In this document: positions 23,537 to 34,200 of the stretch, piece after piece
Layout of the letters: each line of letters opens with the position of its first letter
How positions within the stretch are numbered: position 1 is the stretch's first letter
Source of the DNA: Metaphire vulgaris
Lineage: Eukaryota > Annelida > Clitellata > Crassiclitellata > Megascolecidae
Reading direction: 5' to 3'
Assembly: GCA_018105865.1 (NCBI GenBank)
Contig: CM030837.1
Span: 2,113,475 to 2,177,474 of the forward strand
DNA length: 64,000 nt
Position numbers and translations under genes: made by a program
The notes under the pieces: model-generated
What the model was told of the DNA's origin: nothing
The model's database searches: none
What the model saw: the letters and a program-made list of their open reading frames with translations, nothing else

Positions 23537-24183
23537 AATTCTAAAGTAAAAACAACCACAGCCGTAGCTATTCGTAGCCTATTCGGCGCCCGAGGCAAGG
23601 TATAAATGTTTCGCCCCTAACAGTCTAAAAACTGGTGATGGCCTTTTTTGCTTATCAGACTTTTCACGACGTTGCAGGAGTAAAGTGGTGGAAGAATTAA
23701 AGAAGTAGTAAAGTGCAGAATTACCTTTTTCCTTGTCATACTGGCAATACCGTCGTGAATAAAATCAACCATGGATTTATAAAAGGATGAATTGTTAACA
23801 TGTCCACGACTTATTCCGGTGACTTATAGAGCGGATCTACGTGTTATTTGGTCCAATAGACGGAAAACGAGGACTTTTAGGAGTGAAACGGTAGAAGCCA
23901 GATTAAAATTGAGGAAAATCAGTCGGTGAGCATGCAGCGGCCGACACTAAGTCACCAACATTTCGTCTAATGTATCGATCAAGGCCTACACATCTCACAC
24001 GTATATTGTTGACTAATTCTGGTCTCGTCGCTCAACCATCTTAACCCTAGAGCGCATGAGCTTTATACAAACGTTAACGCATGACGGGGTCAAAATGACC
24101 CCAAACAGCAGCCATGTATAACTAAGTTATAACACTATTTTTTTACATTATTATCAAACAAACAAACAATTATACATGGTCGT

Positions 24184-24297
24184 AGAAGTGGCGGCTCCAG
24201 GATTTGGCAAGTGGGGGACATTGGGGCGGCAACTTCTACGCATGGAGGTCAACTATTTGTTGCTAGGTATGTAGTTGTAAGTATAGAGTCCCAGCAG
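24184..24297 (+). mobile_element. hAT-type MITE fragment, CAGTGGCGGCTCC family
   Basis: AAGTGGCGGCTCCAGGATTT begins a left half that matches the copies at 41596 and 50098 through 'TAAGTATAGAGTCCC'. The right half is missing. Confidence 0.7.
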
Positions 24298-24519
24298 AGA
24301 TTTCTTTGCACACCATCACCTTCTTTGCCAATGTAGGCCTACAGTTTCGCATTGTACACATAATAGAACACCACATTTGTCTGGTTTGCTCAGTAAGTAT
24401 TGTCGAAATGGGCATCGCCCACGAAATGGTATGGGCTACTCATTTATTGTTACGTGTGGCGACACAACATAGTTTTCCGAACAGTTCTATTCTATTCTAC
24501 ACGACGATTTATATAGCGC

Positions 24520-24745
24520 GGTAACATAGTTGGGGCCAAAGTCAAGAGAGCTTTATATAGAGCAATCGTACGATCTTTTAAAGAGGTGCGTCTTAAGTTT
24601 GATGGCGAACGACTAGAAGGAGGTGACCGCAGTCACCGAGTCCGGGAGCGCTTTCCATAGCAGAAGGTTGCCTCGTGTCACGGATCTTTCCCCGAATTTC
24701 GCGGTCTTCGTTGGCAATGAGGGCGGTCCACATGACAAGAAATGG
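24520..24745 (-). pseudogene. LINE reverse transcriptase 3' end
   Basis: On the minus strand one reads KFGERSVTRGNLLLWKALPD, then SVTAVTSF, an in-frame TAG, then SFAIKLKTHLFKRSYDCSI and a stop. This is the standard end of CR1/Jockey-like reverse transcriptases ('FG.R.FS..GP.LWN.LP', 'F...LKTHLF'). It is followed by a TATATAGCGC-type tail at 24510. Its 5' side is cut off. Confidence 0.75.
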
Positions 24746-25368
24746 AGCAAATGTGTCTGACTGACGGCGAAATCAACGCGTTTCACGGGCATCGAATTGC
24801 ATGTGGGAAAGAACTGCTTTGAAATGATTTGTTGACATGGTAGCAGTAAAAATGGGTCTTCCGAGTGGTCCAGAACTCCATAGATGTCTTGTCGAGTAAT
24901 TTTGTCCCTTGCAGACACCAAATACATCAAATATAGCAAACCTGTGACAACCTTGAGCTCCAACTCAGTGGATCTTTCCCTTTCGACTGCAGTTTATGCA
25001 GAACGTATTTGTTGGTATATTTCAGTATGTCATTCAGCATACTAACTGCCTCAACAGTTTGGTCGCTGGTATCACTAGCAGCTGCCAAACTTTCATCAGT
25101 GTCTGACTTAGACAGCGACGAGGAATCATTGCATTTCTTGTCAGCATTAGACGGACTCATCTCCTGTGCAAGAATGGCAGGCTGGTCCGATTTGTCTTCG
25201 ACAGATGATGTCACGTCCGTATACGAATTATCACTACTCACTGGCATTGTCATATAGCTAACAACTAATCCTATTCAGAGCTTCTGAGCAACTGATTCTC
25301 TATGACAACTGATAATCTCTACTTCACATGTAATAACACAACAGGAAACGTTTCAGTGATCATTGTAG

Positions 25369-25370
<2 letters not shown>

Positions 25371-25399
<29 letters not shown>
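25371..25399. repeat. (TTA)n microsatellite
   Basis: About ten TTA units, 80 bp from the tail of the neighbouring SINE. Confidence 0.9.
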
Positions 25400-25400
<1 letters not shown>

Positions 25401-25477
25401 AAATATAAGACTATATCAATGATGATGGATTCTATCATAAGAATCGTCCAGATTCTCCTAGATTCCCTTACTTACTT

Positions 25478-25612
25478 AACCTAGCATGATTTAAAGTGGC
25501 TTAGAAGGCATTACTGCCTGTGTGAAAGCCACTAGGGGCACTAACGGGGCTTGAACCCGCTCCGTCAGCCTGACGCTCCAGCACGTAACCCACTCTGCCA
25601 TCTTCCGCCCCT
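25478..25612 (-). mobile_element. tRNA-derived SINE, full copy (reverse)
   Basis: The reverse complement matches the 618-752 SINE over its whole length with few differences: the same tRNA-like head with A and B boxes, the same TGGCTTTCACACAGG body and the same CCACTTTAAATCAT tail. It is inserted in the piggyBac-like relic. Confidence 0.85.
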
Positions 25613-25859
25613 TAGAAAGTATTAGTATGATTCGGGGGTCAAAATGACCCCGTCATGAACATGCTACCACTACTCACATAAACATCTGTAATTAGGCTTG
25701 GGTGTTCACAATTTACAAATCTATATCATCAATGTCTAACTTGTAACCTGTAGGAAGATGTCACCATGACTCGCCGAGAAATCTCTTTTTGGGGGGAGAA
25801 AGTTATTCTACAAAAATACTTGCTTCGGGGTCAAAATGACCCCGTCATGCGTTCTCTCC

Positions 25860-27170
25860 TGCTTTCAAAATTTGCCAACTTAAATGGAAATCTAAGTAAT
25901 AGAAACAAATTTACAGTGGACCAACTTACCCTGTCGTGTATACGGGAACTATGGCTGTTTCTGTTGGTATAACTATAATGATCGAAATCGTATTAAGAGA
26001 ACTACACTGGGGCTGTGAAGCGGCAGTGCATATGACCAGACGTTTCTTGGACGCAATACCGGATAATAGCATCATTTTCAAGCTCGAGTTTTGTTAACGC
26101 TTTTAATAGCATGCTCAGTGAACTAACGAATATCTTGTCAGGACTTCCAGCGTATGGTCACCTGTCTTATGAAAACCAAAGTCTTCTTAAATTTGGGAAA
26201 TTCCTTCTATCCTCCCAAATCGGTCCAACAAGGTGATCTGCTGGATCCACTGCCTTTTTGCTTAGCGCTGCAATCGTCAAATTGAGAGGAAATGCGTATA
26301 CACTATACATTTTAACAATAATAGGCCTAAATGCGAGGTCATATCAAGGGCTAAACATCTTTCATTCCAAAGCGGACTCGAATATTAAGAGGAACGACAG
26401 GAAAGTCATTGGACCATACTTTCGCTCCTCTTTACCTTTGAAAAAATACTGTACTAATACAAGGCATCGTAACTTTCACTTATTAACAAAACGACTAGTG
26501 TGCCTTGCAAGACTCTGAATAGAAGTCATGAAAGGCGCCATATAGGCCTATACAAATTTTCACTTTGCTAGATTATACTTCATCTGGTTTGAATAACAAA
26601 TCTGCATTCTGAAGTGCCCATAACTACGTTCGCATATCATTAGAACCTTAATCAATTGCTATTACATCTCATTTATTTACAAAGATGGTTTAATTATATT
26701 TTCAACGAACCACTATTCTCAACATAAACGAGTATAAATTTATTGCTTAAAAGTTTCTAGTATAAAATCATAAAAGGCATTTATCTTGTTCATAGTTTCA
26801 TGGGTCAGTATTGATGCGTCAAGTTTGGAATTTCCAATCTTAATCGCTTTTACTTTTATATTTAAGAGTAGGCCTACATGGGTTTAATATTTGACCATAT
26901 CTCACCAAAAACATTGCGTAAGCAAATAGAAATTCTAATTCAGGCGATCCTGCAGTAAAGATCTTACCTTTAATTCTCTTCGTGACCTCAAATATCAGTA
27001 TCATCCTCCATGGTAGTATTTTAACGATGGCTGTTCCTACATTCAAACCTCTAGGCTACTATTTCAATCCAACGAAGCGCTAGACAGCCTAAACAAGCTG
27101 GTGCACTGCGCCAGGCCTATGAACAGGAATACAGAAATTTGATTAACATAATTCTCGTGTCTCTGTGCCA
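25860..27170. other. Intergenic, nothing recognised
   Basis: Mixed A/T-rich DNA without a domain-bearing frame or a clear repeat. Confidence 0.35.
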
Positions 27171-27175
27171 CTCTA

Positions 27176-27278
27176 GCACCCTATAGGCCTAGTAAGGCAA
27201 GTTTCGTAAGTCAAACACTCTATCTATAGTCGCTAGATCGAGTGTTTGTCTTACGAAAATTGCCTTACTATAGGGTGC
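27176..27278. repeat. Imperfect 103-nt hairpin
   Basis: GCACCCTATAG at the left pairs with CTATAGGGTGC at the right. Inside, AGTAAGGCAA, TTTCGTAAG and CAAACACTC pair with GAGTGTTTG, CTTACGAAA and TTGCCTTACT, with single-base bulges. It could be a tiny MITE or a microRNA-like hairpin; the sequence does not decide. Confidence 0.6.
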
Positions 27279-27443
27279 ACCGATTTCATAGGGCCTGATA
27301 CAAGAGATAGGCTAATATCAGAGGTTGACGCGCATTAAAATTATTGTCATATGGTTAGTCCTAATTTGCAGATATTAGAGCAACAAAATGGTCGCATTTT
27401 CGCATTTTACTGCCTGAAACGGTCTTATATTAAACTTTTAGAT

Positions 27444-27806
27444 CCTACTATAACAGCGGTTCTCTAACTTTTCAAGATTTCTTGCGTGGCGTTCTCCGAG
27501 AAATTTTTTGATGGTTCGCGGACCTCATAAACTCTAAATGTTAAATTAACTGCAATTAACATCTAGTTGTTTGTCAATCAATTATTTAGTTTGTCAATCA
27601 ATTATTTAATCAAAAAATTGCAAGTCTTAGACATCAAATTTAAATTCAGATAGAATCAGAGTCATCACTCTTAGAAATTTGAGCCAGCCGTGTGCTTCTG
27701 TATTTTGAGGTGCTGGCGAGATATCTTCAGAAAGTAATCTCTTCACGGTCCCTCTTAAATCGCTTGGTTGTCCCCGTATAGGGACAGTTTGAGAACCAGT
27801 GTCCTG
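27444..27806. mobile_element. Old hAT-like element, CAGTGGTTCTCAA type
   Basis: The left side is CAGCGGTTCTCTAACTTTTC; the right side is GGGACAGTTTGAGAACCAGTG. These are the worn inverted ends of a widespread hAT (Charlie-like) group. A 20-bp unit ending CAATCAATTATTTA is tandemly doubled at 27572-27611. No clear target duplication remains. Confidence 0.55.
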
Positions 27807-27814
27807 CATTGTCT

Positions 27815-28955
27815 TCACACAGAAACAGAGCGCAAGTAATTGTTGACTAAAACAAAAGGCTGACCTGACGAGGAAGCATCTTCGTTTGCACGCGGGAAGT
27901 ACAGAGAACCAAAAAGTGATAGTAATGCAATAAGATCAGTTTAGAATTTGAAACTACTGGTCGTTATCATTATGGTATAATTGCGGACTAATTGCAACTC
28001 CCGCGTGCTACATATAATTAGTGCCGAATCAGTATCCTGCTTACTGACTTCCCCATCGGACCACCTGACTCTTTCCATACCACTTGTCTGTCGATCAAGT
28101 ACCAATCTGCCTATAATTGTTGTGTGTGTGTGTGTGCGTGGAACTCCGCCAAAATACATGCAGGCCTAATGGCTATGGACAACGGTTTGTAATAGAGGAC
28201 TAGACCTAATCAACCGATTTTGTTAATTAGAACTCAAACTCATGAATTTTATTACAACACTTTTTATGAGGCAACGAATCATAAAGTCTTCAGGATAATT
28301 TCAGAGGAAACTAAATAGAAAATGTATTTTATGTTCTATAAATTTTAAAGACTTTTCCAATATGACCTGGTGTCTTCGATATTGCTTATCGGAGTCATTT
28401 TCGTCTGCCTCGTCCTCTTTCAGACAATTTTCTGCGTTAAAATTTTTCTGAGATAATCTACGCGCCATCTTATGGCATCGGTGGCGTAGCGATAGGGGAC
28501 GCAGGGGACAAATTACCCCGGGCGTCGAGGGTGAGGAGCGTCAAAAATGATGCCAGTTATGTTTTTTGCCCGTCAATAATACAATTTATTGTCTGCAGTT
28601 AATGTACCAGTAAAACACTAAAACTGGGGAATGTCTCATTAAGCTGGCGATGACCTCGTTTTGCTCGTCAGACTTTTTAGGAGTTAGGGGCGATACGACA
28701 AAATGGCATCTTCATAAATTCAACGAAAACAGCCGATATTTTACCAGACATTCATGTCCATATTTAGTAGTACTGATATAATAATACCTGCATTTTAAAT
28801 CTCTCTCTCTCTCTCGTTCTCCAATTGTACATTATAACATTGCGCATCACAGAACACTTGTCTACATGAATTAGCATCGGACAGTCCTCTAACCCTGAGA
28901 AAGCTCAGATTTAAAGAGAGAGCCAAATCAGACCACGAAAATATGAATTTTGTTA
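27815..28955. other. Intergenic; short microsatellites and a CAGTGGCGTAGC-like scrap
   Basis: There is (TG)n at 28120-28136 and (CT)n at 28800-28815. TCGGTGGCGTAGCGATAGGG at 28478 starts a degenerate repeat with two minus-strand copies of the GACGAGCAAAA motif (28559, 28656). Confidence 0.4.
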
Positions 28956-29536
28956 GTATTGAAGCAATTTTTATAGCGCAGTAGGATGACGAAAGCCAAA
29001 GTCAAGGGCGCTTTAACACATATGGATAATTGGATATTCAGAAGAATGTGACGAGGAAACTTTCGAAGCTTAATACTGTAGCTTGAAGATGCAAAGGGGA
29101 AATGATTTGTCTTCTAGCATATCGTTAGCGAACGAAAGAGCGGAGATAAGTCGGAGAAAGAAAGTTCTCGAGTAGGACAGTCTAGGATAAGGAGATGAAG
29201 GATTCAGATGGCCGCTTGGCCATTCTTGGCCGCTTCCCTCTATATCGCATCACACCTATGGCTCATAGGTGTGATGCGATATAGAGGGAAGCGGCCAAGA
29301 AGCGGAAAGATTAAACAGGTGGTTGGGATTTGACGAATTAGCTTTTGTATAGGATGTTTTCCTTGATTAAGACCATTGGTTCATTGGTTTTATGCGGCTC
29401 GGGAGTAAAGATTTGCAGTAATCAAGTCTGGAGTGGACGATGGTTGTCCCAATCAATGTGACGGATATATGGACACCACATGGTAGGAGGCGTGCGTAGA
29501 ATGTCGTGATTGTGCGAGTAAGCATGTCTTAGATAA
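28956..29536. repeat. Dispersed 'TATAGCGCAGTAGG' retroelement tail containing a hairpin
   Basis: TTTTTATAGCGCAGTAGG and GTCAAGGGCGCTTTAA at the start resemble the tails at 24.5 and 49.0 kb. The remaining 500 bp are non-coding. A perfect hairpin interrupts it at 29223-29301. Confidence 0.45.
29223..29301. repeat. Perfect hairpin, 38-bp arms, 3-nt loop
   Basis: Bases 29223-29260 and 29264-29301 are exact reverse complements (TTCTTGGCCGCTTCCCTC... against ...GAGGGAAGCGGCCAAGAA). The loop is GCT. The geometry is identical to the hairpin at 50831-50909, although the sequence is unrelated. Confidence 0.95.
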
Positions 29537-29945
29537 GGGGCTGTCCATTAATTATGTCAACAATTTTTGGGCAATTTTTGACCCCTTCCCCCTTGTTAAC
29601 AACTGTCAACTTTCACTTACCCCCCCATAATTACGTCAACAACTCTTGACCCCCACCCCCAAGATCAATGACAGATCCCAATAACAAGGTTATTATTTTT
29701 GTGGTGATGACCATTTTTCCCTATTTTCCTCATCGAGTGTCAAAATTTGGTGGTGATTACCTTTTTCTAATGCTTTTTTCCATTGTAATAAGTAGTATTT
29801 TATGAAATTTTCTATTTTTTGATTATTTAAAACAAGTGAAATTGCTGACGTCAACTTCTCTTGAGCCCCCTCCCCCTGTCAACAACTGTCAAACTTTTCC
29901 AAACCCCCTCCCCCTAAATTGTTGACGTAATTAATGGACAGCCCC
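29537..29945. mobile_element. MITE with GGGGCTGTCCATTAATTA inverted ends
   Basis: The first and last 30 bases are inverted repeats with one mismatch (GGGGCTGTCCATTAATTA, then T or C, then GTCAACAATTT). The inside repeats CCCCCTTGTTAACAACTGTC-like text. The superfamily is not decided; the flanks show no obvious duplication. The ends resemble in style the GGGGCCGTCCATAAA element at 5.07 kb. Confidence 0.8.
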
Positions 29946-29984
29946 TAATTGCAAAACATCTAACCACAAAATTTGCTGCTACTT

Positions 29985-30005
29985 CTGCTGCTACTACTGC
30001 TGTTG

Positions 30006-30072
<67 letters not shown>

Positions 30073-30073
30073 C

Positions 30074-30100
<27 letters not shown>
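29985..30100. repeat. (TAC)n-(TGC)n compound microsatellite
   Basis: About 15 TAC/ACT units followed by about 17 TGC/GCT units. Long poly-Ala, poly-Leu and poly-Gln frames here are artefacts of the repeat. Confidence 0.95.
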
Positions 30101-30102
<2 letters not shown>

Positions 30103-30104
<2 letters not shown>

Positions 30105-30444
30105 GGGCCGCCGAGAGGGGAGACAGAGGGCAGTTGCACATGGGCCCGGCGGCCTGCAGGGGGTCAGAGCCCAGTGATGATGATGTATTAACTGTATTAA
30201 CAATAGCCAGAACCCTGCAAAAGGCTGACAATGAAAAAAGGCCATCTTCTCGTCAGAGTCGTCACGAGCACAGGGGCCCGGAGAATGTCAGGGGGCCCGG
30301 ACCGATCATGTTAAGTAATCAAGTAACCTCACTTTTTAAAAGGCGCAAGAAGCAAAAAAGTCATCAACTTTTTCACAGACTTGCGAGTTTAGGGCTCGTG
30401 ACTATTTTTTGCACAGGGGCCCGCAAATTCTCTCGGCGGCCCTT
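30103..30444 (+). mobile_element. hAT-type MITE, CAGGGCCGCCGAGAG family
   Basis: The ends are CAGGGCCGCCGAGAG and CTCTCGGCGGCCCTT. The 8-bp target duplications GCTGTTGC are perfect. It inserted into the edge of the TGC microsatellite. Internal GGGGCCCGG repeats occur three times. A shorter relative is at 49031. Confidence 0.85.
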
Positions 30445-30462
30445 GCTGTTGCTACGGAATAG

Positions 30463-30513
30463 ATTAGTCATCGGATTAGATTAGTCATCGGATTAGATTA
30501 GTCATCGGATTCC
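30463..30513. repeat. 17-bp tandem repeat, three copies
   Basis: AGATTAGTCATCGGATT repeated three times almost without change. Confidence 0.9.
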
Positions 30514-31270
30514 CCTTGAATGGCGCAATTGAATTTGCCTTGTTGGCATAACCAGGCTACAGATTTGTACGAGAAATTGATCTGTGCCCTAGTTTGGCAG
30601 TTTTCGGGAAATTCTCGTGACTACGGTAATGCGTTTGTCGTGCTAAAATTTGTAGTGGTCGGCACATATTCTTTGAATTTTAATGTAGACCTATAGAACA
30701 GAATATGTGCCCGATTATGATTTACTGTAGATGCGTGTAATTAATTATTATAAGAGTTCGATATTTTTGACAGTTGTCAATAAGAGTTACCGTAGTAATG
30801 CACTGGTGACAAGTTGTCTTCATTGAAAATGATATTGTAGCATGAGAACAATTATTCAGCGAAGAAATTAAATGCACTGCATTGAAGAATAGGCCAAAGA
30901 ATCCAGTCAACAATTTGCAAGGTGATCCCACTACTATTATACCTACAATAGTTAGTGAGTGTGTATTACTTCGGGTACTCAGTTATATGCTGTGTTATTC
31001 GGCTAATGAATGACATTTGAAATCAAAGCCTTGCACGTTGTCATATGCTTTGTGTCAACCCTCCTATAATTTGATTGATTCTACATCTAGTATACTGCAA
31101 ATACCTTTATTCAGAATACAAATACTTTAGTTCTTTTTTGCTGTTTGTTGATTTTGCTAAGTTTATGACACCACTAAAAGAAGTCAATTAAGGGCGTCTA
31201 GTGTCAGTACTATAAGTCTATAACATACATGTTTGTCTAGTATATTGGAAAGTTCTTTAAATTGTTTAAT
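30514..31270. other. Downstream flank of VLIG copy 2
   Basis: No gene or repeat is recognised. A minus-strand ATTAAA at about 31264-31269, just after the stop codon, is a possible poly(A) signal. Confidence 0.4.
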
Positions 31271-31273
31271 TCA

Positions 31274-34200
31274 TCAAATTTTGCTATGCACAACTTTGAG
31301 GATCTTATCCAACTTTAAATCTACGCATTTATTTTCCAGAAGTTCCGTTTCGTCGGCAGGCTGCCGTCCTTTCTCTCGAGCGATATCTTGATGAAGCTCT
31401 TGAAAAAACCAGCGCATCAATTCGTCAAATTTCGTTATACAATGAACATCAAATTTCCAATCAGGAAAATGGTCGTGTTTTGCAACACTCCACGGCATGC
31501 CTTCATCTTCCTGGAATTCTTTGAACCAGACCCGACTTGTGTCGGCTCTGTTATGACAAGAAGCGGCAGAAAGTTTCGAGCTATCCTTATAGATAAATCC
31601 GGCAAGCCCACTCGGCTGATGACACGAATGATGGCATCCCATTGAATTGTCTGGTGTTTTATCTTTTTCCATCTGATGCTCTCGTGATCCCCAACACAGT
31701 GCCCCGCACCAATAGCAGTGTTCGGTGCAGCCCAATCGATTTCTAACCCCAATATCATCTGAAACTAATGGGAATGTAATATCGCCATCTTCTGTCAGGT
31801 ACAACTTCAGATGGCTGTTAATGCTTTTCCTGAATGCATCGAAATCATCATCTTTCGGATCAAGTTTGCTGAAATGTTGATCTACGGCGTTTGCAATATG
31901 CTCTAGTATTCTGTCGATGTCTTCTTTACAGGTTGAATTGGCAACCTTGTCGTAGATACGACTAGATTCAGCTGCAAGAGTAGAGTTGAATGTTTTAATT
32001 AATTCTTGATGAGAGCGGAAACTATTAACCTTTTTCTTATACCATTTCTCAATTTCGAATTTTGGATTTTTGAAATGATCTAAGGTCCTACGCTTATTCC
32101 CTGCTTGAACATCTTTTGCCAGCTGTTCAAAATACAGAAGCCTCACTTTTTCACTGTTTGTCGTCCATTCCAAAGACAGAACCGCCTCAACATTTTCTGC
32201 ATAAGCGACGTCAATGGCTTTCTTCTGAATAGCTTTGCACAACTGTTTCGCAACTATTTCTCCTTCGCCTGCGCACGAAAATCCAGATTTCAATCTTGCC
32301 TGTATTCCCATTATATAATCATTTTGCTTTTCCAGTAATATCTCTATTGGTCTATTTTGCTTATTCCATATTTTTTGCAAATTCATCAGCTCCTTGTTGA
32401 ACTGCTGTAGTGCGTAAATCTGTAGCGCCATTTTGAAGTCATCTTTTAGCTGAACGGAATATCGACCTTCCACTGTTTTGATATCTTTTAGAAAACTCGA
32501 TTTTATTTGCCTTACCATTCCTTCTTCAAAATCAAGACCAGATTTCAAGTATTCGTCACCTCCTCTGCTTTGAAAAACATTTGTGATAATATTGTCAACT
32601 GTATGACACAATGACATTTTCAATTCATCTTTGAATGACCCATATGAAATTCCCGATACTTTTGCAATTCCTATGTCATATGTGATCTTAACAGCATTCA
32701 TTTTGAAGAGTGACTCTCGGCATATTTGAACTCCAAAGTTTCTCACATAAGGCACGGTTGCGTATTCCTTAATCACCTCATTGTGGAATCTGTGATCTGT
32801 ATCCGGTCTGTTATCGTTGACTTTGGCATTGTCTAACAATAACTGCCATATCTCTTGGGTGATCATCATCAGCTCTTCTGGTGCATGTATCCCACCTGGT
32901 TTCTTATCGAGCGTCTCTTTAAGTTTCTTTTCCATTATACGAGAGAAATCGGAATAACAGCCTTGCTTGACAGCCGACCCATCGAATGTTTGTCTAAGGA
33001 ATTTCATCGATCTTTCATGAAGATCCTTATTGTATAACTCTAAAGAATTTTTTGCACTCACTTCCCATTCTGTCCCTGAAACTTCTTGCAGTAGAGACTC
33101 ATGATGACTGCTAAATTCTTGACAAAATCTACAACCATCATGGCAAACGAATGGAATCATTGAAAAACTCTCACTGATCGACTCCAAGAGTTGGACTTTG
33201 ATCGTTTCTGTTTCTATTTTCCTTTTCTCTCCAATAAACTTACTGATCTGTTCTCTAATTTGCGTGGCAAATGTTTCTCTATGCTTCCGGATTGCGCGTT
33301 CAAGCAACTCTTTTGCCTTGGCAATTTTTTTCTCAAAATATAGGAAATCGGTAATGTGTTTCACATTCTTGAAATTTAGAGCAAAATTTTCTTCCTTCAC
33401 ACATCCCCAGTAGCTTTCGAAATGGTTTGACCATCTATCAAACGTTTTCTTCTTTTGTGAGGACTCGACTCTTCTAAAGAGTGTTTCAAATAAACTAACG
33501 ACGTCTTCATGATACGTTTCAGAAGGTGGTGAATTGACACTTGACCCGTCTCTAAAAGGACCAAAATGTTGAAATAAATCGCCTGACTGGAGACGCTCAA
33601 TCAATTCATTCAGGCATTCGGCCGAAGCAGATCCTATTTCAATGTCTTTTTTGTCGATCAACTCAAACGCTTTATTTAACGCTTCGCAAAATTGGCCTTT
33701 AGCCAGATCAATTTTAGAGACATTTCTCTCTTGTAAATGCTGAACCATGAGCAGATCTGGTCGGATCCCTCCTCCTCTGAGGCGAGCCATAGCAACTATT
33801 GCAATCTGTAGGATTTCAGTCATTTCGGTCATACCCTCGCCAAGAATGTTCACCATCGTAAGATCGCTGACTCCCATCGCATATGTTGTCATCAATCGAT
33901 CTGTTTGATTCCCCTTAGGATCGTTCATCTTCTCGGGAGAACAGAGACCCTCGGTGTCTATTAGAATGATGGCATCACAGCCATACATTTCACGAAGATC
34001 ATCTTCGAGCATTATCATTCGCATGTAGAGACCACGGCTGCATCTACCCACTGAGACAGCAAATCTACAGGAAAACAACGCATTCAGCAACGTTGATTTT
34101 CCGGATGACTGCAACCCAATTATGCTTATAACAAAGATTCTTAAATTTGGTTTCTTCTTTGATACGTCATCACAAATTGTCTTCATCCAAAGAATTTGAA

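Larger units (their letters stand above)
24041..25850 (-). mobile_element. piggyBac-like relic
   Basis: The left edge is TTAA followed by CCCTAGAGCGCATGAG, the usual piggyBac layout. The palindrome-like GGGGTCAAAATGACCCC occurs at 24086, 25635 and 25827, each next to a GTCATG or GCATGAC box. On the minus strand, 25253-24930 gives an acidic Ser/Asp-rich protein start (MTMPVSSDNSYTDVTSS...) and 24963-24780 gives ELKVVTGLLYLMYLVSARDK. The latter resembles the piggyBac 'E+K.FIGLLYL.G' region after a frameshift. The catalytic Asp region is not seen. SINE, hAT and LINE pieces lie inside. The right edge is uncertain. Confidence 0.5.

Noticed and set aside
24927..25253. Upstream coding exon of the kinase gene (Ser/Asp-rich)
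   Set aside because: A splice to the kinase start is possible on paper. However, it sits between piggyBac-like signals and is followed by an ELK..GLLYL-type piece, so a transposase fragment is more likely.
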